Notes under the pieces: generated by a model
Told to the model about the DNA's origin: nothing
The model's input: the letters and a program-made list of their open reading frames with translations, nothing else
Database searches by the model: none
Program-made: the position numbers and the translations under genes
From: Arsenophonus fragariae
GTDB lineage: Bacteria > Pseudomonadota > Gammaproteobacteria > Enterobacterales > Enterobacteriaceae
Assembly (NCBI GenBank): GCA_047291315.1
Contig: JBDPYZ010000020.1
Span: 1-44,526 of the forward strand
Length of the DNA: 44,526 bases
Direction: 5' to 3'
Part shown: piece by piece, positions 1-9,010 of the stretch
Layout of the letters: each line of letters starts with the position of its first letter
How positions within the stretch are numbered: position 1 is the first letter of the stretch

Positions 1-45
1 TTTGACGACCTGAGCATGGCTGACGAAGAAGAATTAGCTGGGTGA
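1..45 (+). CDS. 3' end of an unidentified gene (partial)
   Basis: The window opens in an uninterrupted frame reading FDDLSMADEEELAG before a TGA at 43-45. The acidic tail and the phage-like sequences that follow suggest the end of a phage or mobile-element protein, but 14 residues are too few to name it. It could also be a chance open frame. Confidence 0.35.
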   Translation, partial: FDDLSMADEEELAG

Positions 46-175
46 CACCAGGGAACCACAACCGCCTGAGGTGGTTAAAAATCAGGCCATAATTAAAAAT
101 TAGGTTAATATTTAATCTACTTAGCTTAAGGGAATTTTGATATACAGAAAGTAAATCACCCAAGGAAACTTAAAA

Positions 176-399
176 ATGAAAACAAATAATCACCCTCTTA
201 CTATTGAAAATCATCAGTTTATTGGTGAGGTGATTGCGCTCACTACCCCCATAATAACAGCCATTATCTGCTTAACCTAGCGCCACCTGTTTATGCGGAT
301 GAGGAAACAAAGACATTAATTAATATGATTCAAATACTGGCTGAAGAGAACAAGTATTTGAGAAAAGAAAATAAGAGACTGGCAAAGACACATCGGTAA
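176..399 (+). pseudogene. Small coiled-coil protein, probably phage-derived, broken by a +1 frameshift
   Basis: An ATG at 176 follows a good ribosome binding site (AAGGAAA) and opens MKTNNHPLTIENHQFIGEVI, but the frame stops at 278-280 after 34 residues. If one C is removed from the C5 run at 246-250, the frame continues through PPVYADEETKTLINMIQILA and a Lys/Glu-rich coiled-coil tail to the TAA at 397-399, giving about 73 residues. I infer one ancestral small protein with a one-base insertion. Programmed frameshifting is possible but unsupported, as I see no slippery heptamer. The product is unknown; the context suggests a phage accessory gene. Confidence 0.5.
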
Positions 400-401
400 G
401 G

Positions 402-477
402 TGGCGTGCTGTGCAGGGTTAGAACCTGAGGCCGATGGATTAAAAGTCCACTGCTCTACCGACTGAGCTACTACATC
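402..477 (-). pseudogene. tRNA-Lys(UUU)-like pseudogene
   Basis: On the minus strand the D arm (GCTC/GAGC with an AGTCGGTA loop), an anticodon arm with loop CTTTTAA (anticodon TTT) and a 3' CCA at 402-404 are all recognisable and close to bacterial tRNA-Lys. The acceptor strands (GATGTAG and ACAGCAC) hardly pair, the T stem has a mismatch, and T-loop position 57 is T instead of a purine. It is therefore probably non-functional. Either a phage tRNA remnant or a chimeric attachment-site remnant would fit, since a broken integrase lies 2 kb away. Confidence 0.7.
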
Positions 478-502
478 TTACTTTTAAATTAGAGTAATCC
501 TT

Positions 503-1160
503 TTAATAAAATGGTAGGAAGTAATTATCAAATCCTTCAGCTATACCGTAATCTCTCAGCTATTTTCGTAAATGAATATCAATCTTGTTACCTATCTGTC
601 GGATTATTTGCTCTACGATACAAAAATATGTACCTCACCTCAATGCTATCTCTTGATTAGTGAATAGCTTCATCGCCAAAAATAGTACATTAAGTTCTTC
701 AGTCGTAAATAAATTATTCGGGGGATGATTTGTTAAAAAAGAAAGAGAGGTCGGTTGTTTGAAAAAATATTTTGACAATAATACGGGAGGGATTTTTCTT
801 CCATAGCAGATAATACCAGCTATTTTATTCTGATTGTAATAGGGCATTTTTCTAACGAAAAAAGGTTGGGATAATCTTTTTTTATGTGTTGTGGTTAATA
901 ACATAAAATATCGGTTTATCTGACTTCTGAATAATTGTGTCATAGGTGTCACATATAACAGCAACTTCAATCCATGACACAGGACATTCATAGCTTCATT
1001 TTCCTTCTATATTGAAGTTAATTGGTAAACAAGAACAAAGAAGCTTAGCTTTATTAGCGTAAATAAAACGAGAGTCAATATCTTTCATACTCCAAATGCT
1101 ATTTTCTTGTTTCTCCATAAACGAGATGAGGTAATTTGTTAGTACATCAATAGTTTTCAT
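503..1160 (-). pseudogene. PAS4-LuxR family transcriptional regulator, broken
   Basis: Read on the minus strand from ATG 1160, three frames carry successive parts of a LuxR 'solo' with an N-terminal PAS4 domain, a family common in Photorhabdus relatives. The first part has a PAS-like start (ENSIWSMKDIDSRFIYANKA), the second YECPVSWIEV, and the third PFFVRKMPYYNQNKIAGIIC followed by the start of the HTH (FTTEELNVLFLAM, then TNQEIALR). A TGA interrupts the HTH, and the C-terminus continues to a TAA at 503. At least two frameshifts and two stops rule out a full-length product. Family assignment is by remembered pattern; the original signal and targets are unknown. Confidence 0.6.
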
Positions 1161-1330
1161 AAGATATAACTTACTTAATCAGTCGTATTTATTTAAAAAT
1201 TAAGCAATAACATAATTTAATAAAAAATTAAGTAATATTCGACACTTTAAATAATCTAATAAAGCATATACTGTTTCCTAAAGGATTTGTATGGATAGAT
1301 TTTACCAACCCACAATACTTGTTACAACCC

Positions 1331-2142
1331 AGGCATCAAAAAGACTTTTACTTCCCGCTGGTTTAACCGCATTCAATTTCCAGAAAAACAGTGGAGTAAG
1401 TTTGAACCTTTGCTTTTCTCACTCCAAATTCGATTAAAGTACTCTCCGTGAGGCACGCCTACATCCCTTAATGCAGCAGCTAGTTCAGCATCCGGAAATC
1501 CTGCAATCTCATCAATGTTGTAGTGCCCGCTAAAGCCTGAAAACACTATCAGGAAATGGAAAAAGAGCTGTTTCTCGAACTGGGCGATAGTGTTGTCGGG
1601 GGCATTAAATGCCGCGGCCAAAACAATAAAAACCTTACAAATTGCATCGGTGCTATTTATAGCGATAAAAGCCACGACTGAACAGAGATACACAATGCCA
1701 AAATTCAGGCATTGGACAGTATTGTTAATGAATGAGGGGGGATGCCGGTACTGGTTTGCGTACCACTGGAAACATGACCTTGCACGACTGCTAAAAACCT
1801 GTCCCAAAGGGAAAAGTTAGACTCTAACCCGCAAACACTCACAGACTGGAATGGTGAAAAAAGCCCGCTATTTTTTACTCATCCCCCAAGCTGCGGCCAC
1901 AGTTTAAATTTACAGGATGGGGGTAATATTCTGGTCTTTTTCTCTTACTAGTGGGATTTAGAGCAATACCAGCAAATCATTGAACATATTGGCCCAACCC
2001 GTCAAGCACAGGCCAGACACAATCGTCCTGTCTTTATCCACCATATATTGTCAAAGATACGCTCAATGAAGTTGTAATGGAGCGACGCAATTCGAAACGG
2101 GAAAGACAGGATTTATTACTGGAAGCGATGAAGAGAAAGTAA
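1331..2142 (+). pseudogene. Phage SNF2/DEAD-box helicase, C-terminal fragment, broken
   Basis: Fragments in different plus-strand frames join into the C-terminal half of a P4-like phage SNF2 helicase: TFTSRWFNRIQFPEKQWSKF, then KHYQEMEKELFLELGDSVV, TEIHNAKIQALDSIVNE, YWFAYHWKHDLARLLK, then a helicase motif V/VI region with HPPSCGHSLNLQDGGNILVF and GPTRQAQARHNRPVFIHHIL, and a tail (SKRERQDLLLEAMKRK) ending at 2140-2142. At least five frame changes or stops are needed. The N-terminal ATPase half is absent upstream. The base composition is richer in GC than the surroundings, as expected for a more recent phage arrival. Confidence 0.75.
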
Positions 2143-2148
2143 AAAAAA

Positions 2149-2166
2149 GCCAGCCCAAAGCTGGCC
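2149..2166 (-). terminator. Intrinsic terminator hairpin (minus-strand orientation)
   Basis: GCCAGC and GCTGGC form a six-base-pair stem with a short CCAAA loop. Read on the minus strand the hairpin is followed by an uninterrupted T8 run, a classical intrinsic terminator. It would stop transcripts from the broken integrase side, and it lies seven bases past the stop of the plus-strand helicase remnant. Confidence 0.6.
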
Positions 2167-2283
2167 AACACCAGGGTAAATTACGTTGTGAATAGCAAAC
2201 ACACAACAACGAAATTTTAACATAAAAAACTAACAACTGTATATATAAACAGCCGTAAAGGTGTAACAAAGGAGAAAAATCCT

Positions 2284-2475
2284 ATGAATGAAAACAAGTC
2301 CCCTTTCGTTAAAAAAAGTGAACTGGCGAAAAGATACGAAGCTAAAACACACACCATCAGACAGTGGGCAGGTAATGGAAAACAAAGGCGTGAAGGCTTT
2401 CCACTCCCTAAATTTAAATCGGATGAGATTAATCTTGCATGGCGTGATATTCTGGATTGGGAGAATGGTAAATAA
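2284..2475 (+). CDS. Small HTH DNA-binding protein, AlpA/excisionase-like
   Basis: A 63-residue open frame starts at ATG 2284 behind a strong ribosome binding site (AAAGGAG, 8 bases upstream). The sequence KKSELAKRYEAKTHTIRQWA reads as a MerR/AlpA-type winged HTH (helix, turn, recognition helix with TIRQW), followed by a basic loop and a C-terminal WRDILDWENGK that would pack on it. Proteins like this act as phage excisionases, AlpA-type activators or small-terminase DNA-binding domains. It is the only intact phage-like gene in this region. It ends a few bases from the point where the opposing integrase loses similarity. Exact role unknown. Confidence 0.6.
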   Translation: MNENKSPFVKKSELAKRYEAKTHTIRQWAGNGKQRREGFPLPKFKSDEINLAWRDILDWENGK

Positions 2476-2478
2476 TTT

Positions 2479-3169
2479 GAGTAACTTTACTCCACCAGCT
2501 TTGATAAGCTTTTCAGCGACGGGAATGATTGGGAGGATAATGCACTTTTTACTTTTTCTTCCTGTTTTATGATTTTCCGACAGTACTATCCATAGCCCTT
2601 TGGAGAAATCAAAATCATTAACTTTCGCTTTTAACAACTCACCTACCCGGTAGCCAAATAATAACGATAATTTTATAATCAGGGCGTTTCTGAAGTTATA
2701 GTCTGTGACATCAATTAACTCAAATAATAACCCTGAGCTCATCTTAACTTAATACCCGTTCGCACTGTTACGTTTTTACACTTAAATCCAGTGATGTAAT
2801 ATCGCTGCTGCGTTTACCTATACATTTTTAAGAACGTATCCCACCAGTCAAGAATAACGGACTCAACCGTTTTGGCGCCAATCGATTGTTGTTTCTTAAT
2901 GCGCTTAACCGCTGTAGGATTTCTGTACTATTCCAGTTCGTCATGGTAAAAAAGCGCACTATCCCTCGCATCTTGTTAAGCTTATCGCCGGGTAAGTCCC
3001 AATATCTATCGTGTCAACTTTCCCTCGCCAGCAATAACGGTATTGGAAAATTACTTTACCTTTCGGTGTAACCCGAAGACGAACCGATAAACCATCCCGT
3101 CTGATTTAGTCACCATTTTATCTTGCAGCTTACATTTACTGCACTTAACCATGAATTAGCCACCGACAT
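2479..3169 (-). pseudogene. Tyrosine recombinase (phage integrase), frameshifted and C-terminally truncated
   Basis: From ATG 3169 the minus strand carries, in shifting frames, the N-terminal DUF4102-type arm-binding region (VTPKGKVIFQYRYWRGKVDT, then IDIGTYPAISL), part of the core-binding domain (QSIGAKTVESVILDWWDTF), and the start of the catalytic domain (LLFGYRVGELLKAKVNDFDF). GYRVGE includes the first catalytic Arg. Similarity ends near 2490, so the H-x-x-R and Tyr motifs are gone. The longest open piece is 2743 to about 2490. It belongs to the P4/CP4-57 integrase type, which normally targets tRNA genes. Confidence 0.8.
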
Positions 3170-3206
3170 TTTATTTCTCCCCGCGTATTTATTTTTATGA
3201 TATTTA

Positions 3207-3240
3207 ATGTACACCAATATGTACATAAATTTTATGTACA
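3207..3240. promoter_or_regulatory. TGTACA palindrome cluster (operator-like)
   Basis: Three TGTACA hexamers lie at 3208, 3220 and 3235. The first two form an inverted repeat (ATGTACA, 6-base spacer, TGTACAT), and the second and third form a perfect 10-base inverted repeat around one central base (3220-3240). They sit 40 to 70 bases upstream of the broken integrase start, where a repressor or excisionase operator would be expected. No binding protein can be named. The remainder of 3170-3411 is very AT-rich with no gene. Confidence 0.4.
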
Positions 3241-3411
3241 CAAGAATTATATGAAATAAATAAAAATAGCTATAAAACAGCAAATTAATGGAAAAATATC
3301 TACTATTGGTAAATATCAACGGTTGATATTGACGATAGTTATTTATTTAACCTGTAATAAAACATGATTGACTTGACTAAATCATAATTTTATCTTGCAG
3401 ATTAATCATCA

Positions 3412-4643
3412 TTAGTTCACAGCTACTGCGTCAGATTTAATATATTGTGCCGCTAATATCGCAATACGAACAATAACATCAACTGCCTGCTGCATACCTT
3501 CTAAACAGACAAATTCATATTTACTATGAAAATTATATTCGCCAGTAAAAATATTAGGACAAGGTATACCATAATCGGATAATAATGCCCCATTGGTAAT
3601 ATCTCGAATCGGTTGCACAATATAGGTTTAATATTACAGTCAATCATCGCTTGTTTAGCAATTTCAATGATATGTGGATACTGGCAAATAACTTTATTTA
3701 TATTGTAACAAATATCATCGACCGTCAATTCAATATAACAATCAGGATGCAAATTTTTTCCCTGCTCTTCTGCAATGTGAAACATAACTTGCTTACGTTT
3801 AACAAAATTCTGATCATCAAAATCACAGATAATATAATTCATTTCAGTTTTTTCTACTGTACCTTTAATACAATTGAGATGATAAAAACCTTGATCCATT
3901 ATTGAATACTTTGCTATTTCTTAGCTTGGCAGCTGATTATGAATGCAGGTAACCAATGTCAAAGCATTTACCATGATACCCTCTTTAGAGTTCTTCTTAA
4001 GCGTCCCTCTACCTATAATTTTTATCCCCACATTTGCGATATTAAAATTTTCATATTCAAACCCACAGATTCCCCTACCAACTAAATTATAAGCACAAAA
4101 TACATTAAATTTTTTTAAATCGGTGTTATTCGCTCCACGACCTATTTTGCCATTGGTGTAAACACAAGATAAATATCACCATGAGGAATATTTTGCTGTT
4201 TCAGGACGATTTATCGCCGTCATAATTTCAACAATACCAGCTTTATTTTCTACCCCTATATTATTTTACTTCTCATTTCATGCAGAATTAGAAACATCAC
4301 TAGCGATAAAACCTCGTGACCAATATACCTAATGCGATATCACCTCCGCGATAATTTTCAATCAATTGTGGCTTAATATTCTTACCAACAATATCTGGTG
4401 ATGTATCGAGATGAAAATAAAACCAATAGCAGGGATAGAACGTTCAATATTGGCAGGTAGCTTCCGCCATTACAGAGCCGTTTTCTAGCACCTCGCTAGC
4501 AGAAATTCCTAGCTCTATCAGTTCAGTCAATAATAACTTTGCTAATTTTACCTAGCCTGAACTGCTAGGCTCAGATTTAGTATAGGTCTTTGACTCAATA
4601 TTAATCGCAATATATTCCCAACACGCTCTAAAAACCTATCCAT
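3412..4643 (-). pseudogene. pepT: Peptidase T (tripeptidase), broken
   Basis: Nearly the whole of the M20 aminotripeptidase PepT can be traced on the minus strand, from MDRFLERVG (ATG 4643) through FHLDTSPDIVGKN and ENYRGGDIALGI, the linker NKAGIVEIMTAI, the dimerisation part GFYHLNCIKGTVEKTEMNYI, to PIRDITNGALLSDYGIPCPN and the C-terminus at 3412. The reconstructed length matches the usual 410 residues or so, but many frameshifts and stops separate the pieces. The longest open pieces are 132 and 68 residues. In E. coli pepT lies beyond pot genes on the far side of cobB; those pot genes are absent here. Confidence 0.9.
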
Positions 4644-4728
4644 TTATCCTCCATCAATGAGCTGTTACAGCATTACGCAGAAGGAATTAATTACAATTAT
4701 TGCGTCAAATCAGCTTTAACAGCATATA

Positions 4729-5575
4729 TTAATAAAACGCCTTATTACTTAATCGTAGTTTGAGCTCTGCAAGTAAACCGTTAATATATCTTTCAACAAT
4801 TTTTGTTGCAGCACCATAATGTTTTTCATCAAACTGGCTTTCAACCTGACTGGGCTCAAGACTGAATTCAACGGTATGTGCGCCAGCAAGTTTAGCTTTA
4901 TGTACAAAACCAACAGCAGGATAAACATGTCTCGATGTGCCAATTGCGATAAAAATATCAGCGGATGATAAAGCCTGATAAATCACCTCCATACCTAGTG
5001 GCATTTCACCAAACCATACAATATGAGGATGCAAAAGTTGAGAAAATTGGCAACAGTGACAACGGACATCGATTGTTAAACCACCTTTCCATTCAATAAC
5101 CTGATCTGATTGACAACCGCGAGCTTTTAATAATTCACCATGCATATGAATAATGCGTCTATTACCTGCTTTTTCATACAAGTTATCGATATTTTGCGTA
5201 ACTAATAAAAAATCATCACCCAAGAAATGTTCTAATTTTGCCAACAGATAATGTGCAGCATTGGATTTTATATCCGGTTGCTGTAATTGATAACGACGCT
5301 GATTATAAAAACGTTGTACTAATTCTGAATCTCTAACAAAACCTTTAGGTGTTGCCACATCTTCAACCCGATACTCTTCCCATAAACCATCTTTTGCTCG
5401 AAAAGTACGAATTCCAGACTCAGCTGAAATCCAGGTGCCGGTTAAAATGACAATTTTTTCTTTTCATCTTATAAATCAAATGTTTATCTCGGTAAAAAAG
5501 GCAACAACGAAATCTTTGTCGATGTAAGTCTTTCTTTTTACCTAATTTTCTAAGCCGACAATAAAACCGCATCAT
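4729..5575 (-). pseudogene. cobB: NAD-dependent protein deacylase CobB (sirtuin), frameshifted
   Basis: CobB removes acetyl or succinyl groups from lysines using NAD+. The N-terminal arm (RLRKLGKKKDLHRQRFRCCL, ATG 5575) ends in a one-base frameshift in the A run near 5462. The rest is one open frame: KIVILTGTWISAESGIRTF, the NID motif (VTQNIDNLYEKAGN), the catalytic His in IIHMHGELLK, the zinc region RCHCCQF, and GTSRHVYPAVGF. The normally invariant TGAGISAESG is TGTWISAESG, which should disturb NAD binding. The open part has no ATG; only GTG at 5358 is available. Two independent defects make a pseudogene likely, though an internally started fragment could still be made. Confidence 0.8.
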
Positions 5576-5664
5576 TGAACAGTACCCTTTTTCATGCTAA
5601 ATGTCACATTACTTTAAATCAAAAAATCGCCTTTTTTAGATAATGGCAGCAAAAACAACAACTG

Positions 5665-6912
5665 TCATTGCCCACTTAAAATTCGCACCGGATCTATTTT
5701 TGTTGCCCGTTTAGCTGGATACCAACTAGCTAATAAACTTAAAATTAATGTTGTTAACATGACATAAACTACATCGGTAATATGGATCTCAGATGGTAAA
5801 AAATCGATAAAATAAACATCACCTGACAAAATAGGATGACCAACAATATCTTCTATATATTTAATAATAGTCGTTAAATTTAGTGATATAAAAATCCCGA
5901 CTAGCATACCAATAAAACAACCAACCATTCCCGTTATTAAGCCATACCATAAAAAAATGGCACGAATAAAACTATCTTTAGCACCTAGCGTTCTCAATAC
6001 CGCAATATTGGTACTTTTATCTTTCACTGCCATCACCAGCGTAGATACAATATTAAAACAGGCAACACCAATTACCAATATCATGGCAAGATACATTATG
6101 CCCCTCACCATTTGAATATCGTTATACATGTAACCATAATCCGCTATCCAACTTTTAATAGTGACATAATGGCCAGTATTTATGCCCGCATCATAAACAA
6201 CTTTATTGGCGGCAAAAACATCAGTCACTCTAATCTGAAAACCGCTAACACCGTCACCATATGCTAAATATTGCTGTGCATCTTGCAATGGCACGATTGC
6301 CAACTGATGATCTAACATGCCATTTAGTTTGAATACTCCAATAACCGTGACACTAATTCGATTTGGTTGCTGAATACGTAATTTATCATCATGATTAGGG
6401 ATCATAATGGTAATATGATTGCCGGGCGAAACTTTTAATGTTTCTGCGACACCTTGACCTAAAATAATTTCGTTATTGCCTGGTTTTAATTTTTGCCATG
6501 CATCATTCAATATAAAATCAGGTAATGAACTTACTGATCGCTCTGACGATAAATCAACACCGGCAACTTGGATAGCTTTCAATACACTACCCTTTTCAAG
6601 TAAGCCGGTGAAATTAATATAAGGTGATACACCAACAACACCTGGGGTTTGTCGAACCTTATCTAAATCAGCTAGCCAATTTAAATAAGGCTGATTGACT
6701 GCAGCAATTTGCCCATGAGGGACAACTGAAAGTATGCGATTTTTTAATTCACGTTCAAATCCATTCATTGCACTTAAACCGATAATCAACACTGCAACGC
6801 CGAGCACAATACCCAGTATTGAGATAATCGATATTAATGAAACTAAGCCAGCCCTTTTTTTTCCTCGACTAAAACGAAGTGCAATTTTTAAGGCTCTGGG
6901 TAATTCCGCCAT
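5665..6912 (-). CDS. lolE: Lipoprotein-releasing ABC transporter permease LolE
   Basis: LolE is one of two membrane subunits of LolCDE, which extracts outer-membrane lipoproteins from the inner membrane and passes them to LolA. At 415 residues it has family length. The layout is FtsX/MacB-like: TM1 around residues 25-50 (after RGKKRAGLVSLISIISILGI), a large periplasmic domain, then three TM helices (near 270-300, 315-345, 378-400) and the end YPAKRATKIDPVRILSGQ. The ATG at 6912 is two bases past the lolD stop, so lolC-lolD-lolE is one translationally coupled operon. nagK, which follows lolE in E. coli, is missing here. Confidence 0.97.
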   Translation of the reverse strand: MAELPRALKIALRFSRGKKRAGLVSLISIISILGIVLGVAVLIIGLSAMNGFERELKNRILSVVPHGQIAAVNQPYLNWLADLDKVRQTPGVVGVSPYINFTGLLEKGSVLKAIQVAGVDLSSERSVSSLPDFILNDAWQKLKPGNNEIILGQGVAETLKVSPGNHITIMIPNHDDKLRIQQPNRISVTVIGVFKLNGMLDHQLAIVPLQDAQQYLAYGDGVSGFQIRVTDVFAANKVVYDAGINTGHYVTIKSWIADYGYMYNDIQMVRGIMYLAMILVIGVACFNIVSTLVMAVKDKSTNIAVLRTLGAKDSFIRAIFLWYGLITGMVGCFIGMLVGIFISLNLTTIIKYIEDIVGHPILSGDVYFIDFLPSEIHITDVVYVMLTTLILSLLASWYPAKRATKIDPVRILSGQ

Positions 6913-6914
6913 AA

Positions 6915-7619
6915 TTATTGCACTCCCATTAAGGTCGGATCATCCTGTAAATAACCATCGCGCATTTCTAGTTGACGAGTTAAACGACCGGCGAGTCGCA
7001 AATCATGAGTCACAACTAAAAATGCAGTCCCTTTTTGTCGATTAAACTCAATTAATAAATCAAAAATGACATCTGCATTGTGTAAGTCCAAATTACCTGT
7101 CGGTTCATCCGCCAGTACTAAAGCGGGTTCGTTAACTATTGCACGAGCAATCGCAACTCGCTGACGCTCGCCGCCAGATAATTCAGCTGAGCGATGATTA
7201 ACTCGATGCGATAATCCTACCGCTGCTAACATCTCATTGGCTTTCTGCTGCGCTTTCACTCGCGTCATTCCACCAATTAATAATGGCATCATTACATTTT
7301 CCAACGCGGTAAAATCCGGTAATAGATGATGAAATTGATAAATAAATCCTAACTCTTGATTGCGTAATTCAGCTCTAGTACTGGCAGAAAATGAGCTGAT
7401 CTTTTTACCCTTGAAAATAACTTCACCACTGGTTGGCGTATCCAATCCACCTAATAAATGGAGTAGAGTACTCTTGCCAGAACCTGAGCTCCCCAAAATT
7501 GCCATCATTTCACTGTTATTGATAGAAAAGGAGATATTTTTAAGTACATTGGTCGAAATTTTGCCATCTTGATAACATTTACAGAGGTCTTGGCAAACTA
7601 ATAAGGGAGAATTATTCAT
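6915..7619 (-). CDS. lolD: Lipoprotein-releasing ABC transporter ATPase LolD
   Basis: LolD is the cytoplasmic ATPase that drives LolCE. The protein is 234 residues from ATG 7619: Walker A GSSGSGKST near residue 43, the family-typical Q-loop (GFIYQFHHLLPDFTALEN), signature LSGGERQR, Walker B LVLADEPTGNLD and the switch His in VVTHDL. I chose ATG 7619 over the longer frame to 7709 because the MNNSPLLVCQ start matches the family. Its ATGAATAA overlaps the lolC stop by eight bases, a coupled start; the 30 extra codons would lie inside lolC. Confidence 0.97.
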   Translation of the reverse strand: MNNSPLLVCQDLCKCYQDGKISTNVLKNISFSINNSEMMAILGSSGSGKSTLLHLLGGLDTPTSGEVIFKGKKISSFSASTRAELRNQELGFIYQFHHLLPDFTALENVMMPLLIGGMTRVKAQQKANEMLAAVGLSHRVNHRSAELSGGERQRVAIARAIVNEPALVLADEPTGNLDLHNADVIFDLLIEFNRQKGTAFLVVTHDLRLAGRLTRQLEMRDGYLQDDPTLMGVQ

Positions 7620-8814
7620 AACGTAAAGCCTCTGCAGGTTGAACAGCAGCTGCACGCCAAGATGGGTAAAGAGTAGCCAATAATGAAATAACGATTGAAG
7701 ATAAAGCAATTAATATAATACGGCCAGGATCAATAGATACCGGTAATTCTATACCTTTAGCCAATAAACCAAACATTGGCATTATTATATTAAGCTGGCT
7801 TGCGATAAATAGACCTAATAATGTTCCAATGATGGTACCTATGATCCCATCCCCTGCTCCTTGTAACATAAAAATAGCCATAATTTGGGGTCTCTTTAAA
7901 CCTAATGTCTGCAAAATAGCCACTTCAGACTGTTTTTCCATGACCAATAATGAAAGTGAAGTAACAATATTAAACGCTGCCACAGCAATAATGAGACTCA
8001 ATAATAATCCCATCATATTTTTTTCCATTCTCACTGCCTGAAAAAATTCTCCTTTTCGTTCTCGCCAATCCTTCCATATCATACCTGCTGGTAACGTTTG
8101 TTGACTCAAGCTATCAACGCTTAAAGGTGCGTTAAGATAAAGACGCCAACCAGTAATATTGCCTATCGGATAACGCATTAATCGTGCCGCGTCCTGTTGA
8201 TTAACCAATAATTCTCTATTATCAGCTTCATCTTGGGTGGCAAAAACGCCAGCTACGGTGAATAAACGCTGACTAGGTATTCTGCCCATTGGTGTAAGTT
8301 GACTAACATCAGGGACAATTAATCTCAATTGATCTCCTCGCTTTACCTCTAGTTGTTCAGCCAATTTTATGCCTAAAATAACATGGTAAGCACCGGAAGC
8401 TAATACTTTAAAATCAACATCTTGAAGATGATTTAACAAAGGCTCTGTCGATGCTTCATCAACGCCTATCATTACAGCCACCCCCACATTTTGTCTGCTT
8501 TGCAATACAACATCACTTTCCACAATCGGGGCAATGCGCTCGATTCCCTGTAGATAGGTTACATTTTTTGCTGGATATTGACTGGAATTGATATTACCTT
8601 TAGGTGTCGTTAAAATAGCCTGTGGCATGTATGCCAAAATATTCTGCTCCAATGAACGTTCAAAACCATTCATAACAGCAGTAACGGTAATTAATGCCAT
8701 AACACCTAATGCAATGCCAATCGTAGATAAACTCGATACGAACCGACCAAATCGGTCGCCTGTTCGTCCACGCATGTAACGTAGACCAATATAAAAGATA
8801 ACAAACTGAGACAT
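7612..8814 (-). CDS. lolC: Lipoprotein-releasing ABC transporter permease LolC
   Basis: LolC partners LolE and recruits the chaperone LolA through its periplasmic domain. The 400-residue length fits the family. It starts with the typical YIGLRYMRGRTGDRFGRFVS, TM1 lies near residues 25-50, then comes a long periplasmic domain, and three TM helices follow near 265-295, 310-345 and 360-390, ending LYPSWRAAAVQPAEALRYE. It is the first gene of the operon; about 200 bases separate it from the divergent mfd, so both promoters must lie there. Confidence 0.97.
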   Translation of the reverse strand: MSQFVIFYIGLRYMRGRTGDRFGRFVSSLSTIGIALGVMALITVTAVMNGFERSLEQNILAYMPQAILTTPKGNINSSQYPAKNVTYLQGIERIAPIVESDVVLQSRQNVGVAVMIGVDEASTEPLLNHLQDVDFKVLASGAYHVILGIKLAEQLEVKRGDQLRLIVPDVSQLTPMGRIPSQRLFTVAGVFATQDEADNRELLVNQQDAARLMRYPIGNITGWRLYLNAPLSVDSLSQQTLPAGMIWKDWRERKGEFFQAVRMEKNMMGLLLSLIIAVAAFNIVTSLSLLVMEKQSEVAILQTLGLKRPQIMAIFMLQGAGDGIIGTIIGTLLGLFIASQLNIIMPMFGLLAKGIELPVSIDPGRIILIALSSIVISLLATLYPSWRAAAVQPAEALRYE

Positions 8815-9010
8815 GAAATCCTATATACCTCTGTTGCCAAAGCAAAGTGTTTGGCGATAATAAAGGGTAGCGTCACTGAATGGAACCACCCTAAACCAAT
8901 GTTTTACGATTTTTTATATCTAACTTAACAGATTAGACTATTTTTCGTTTGTTTTAGTGTCAATAAAACAAGTATTACAATTTCTATCAAGTGAGAATCA
9001 ATTAATCCTT
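8815..9010. promoter_or_regulatory. Divergent intergenic region between lolC and mfd
   Basis: About 196 AT-rich bases separate the divergent lolCDE operon and mfd, so promoters for both should lie here. I cannot assign -35 and -10 boxes with confidence. Several TATA-like stretches exist, for example near 8915-8945. No binding site for a known regulator is evident. Confidence 0.35.

Noticed and set aside
1373..1807. 144-residue minus-strand open frame
   Set aside because: It is antisense to the phage SNF2 helicase relic, whose plus-strand pieces match known motifs over the same bases.
2880..3071. 61-residue plus-strand frame
   Set aside because: The opposite strand carries integrase motifs over the same bases, and this frame has no homology I recognise.
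7620..7709. Longer LolD start
   Set aside because: The 30 extra codons lie inside lolC, and ATG 7619 makes the typical coupled overlap.
8957..9010. GTG start giving Mfd 18 extra residues
   Set aside because: The ATG at 9011 aligns with the usual N-terminus and the extra residues match no family pattern.
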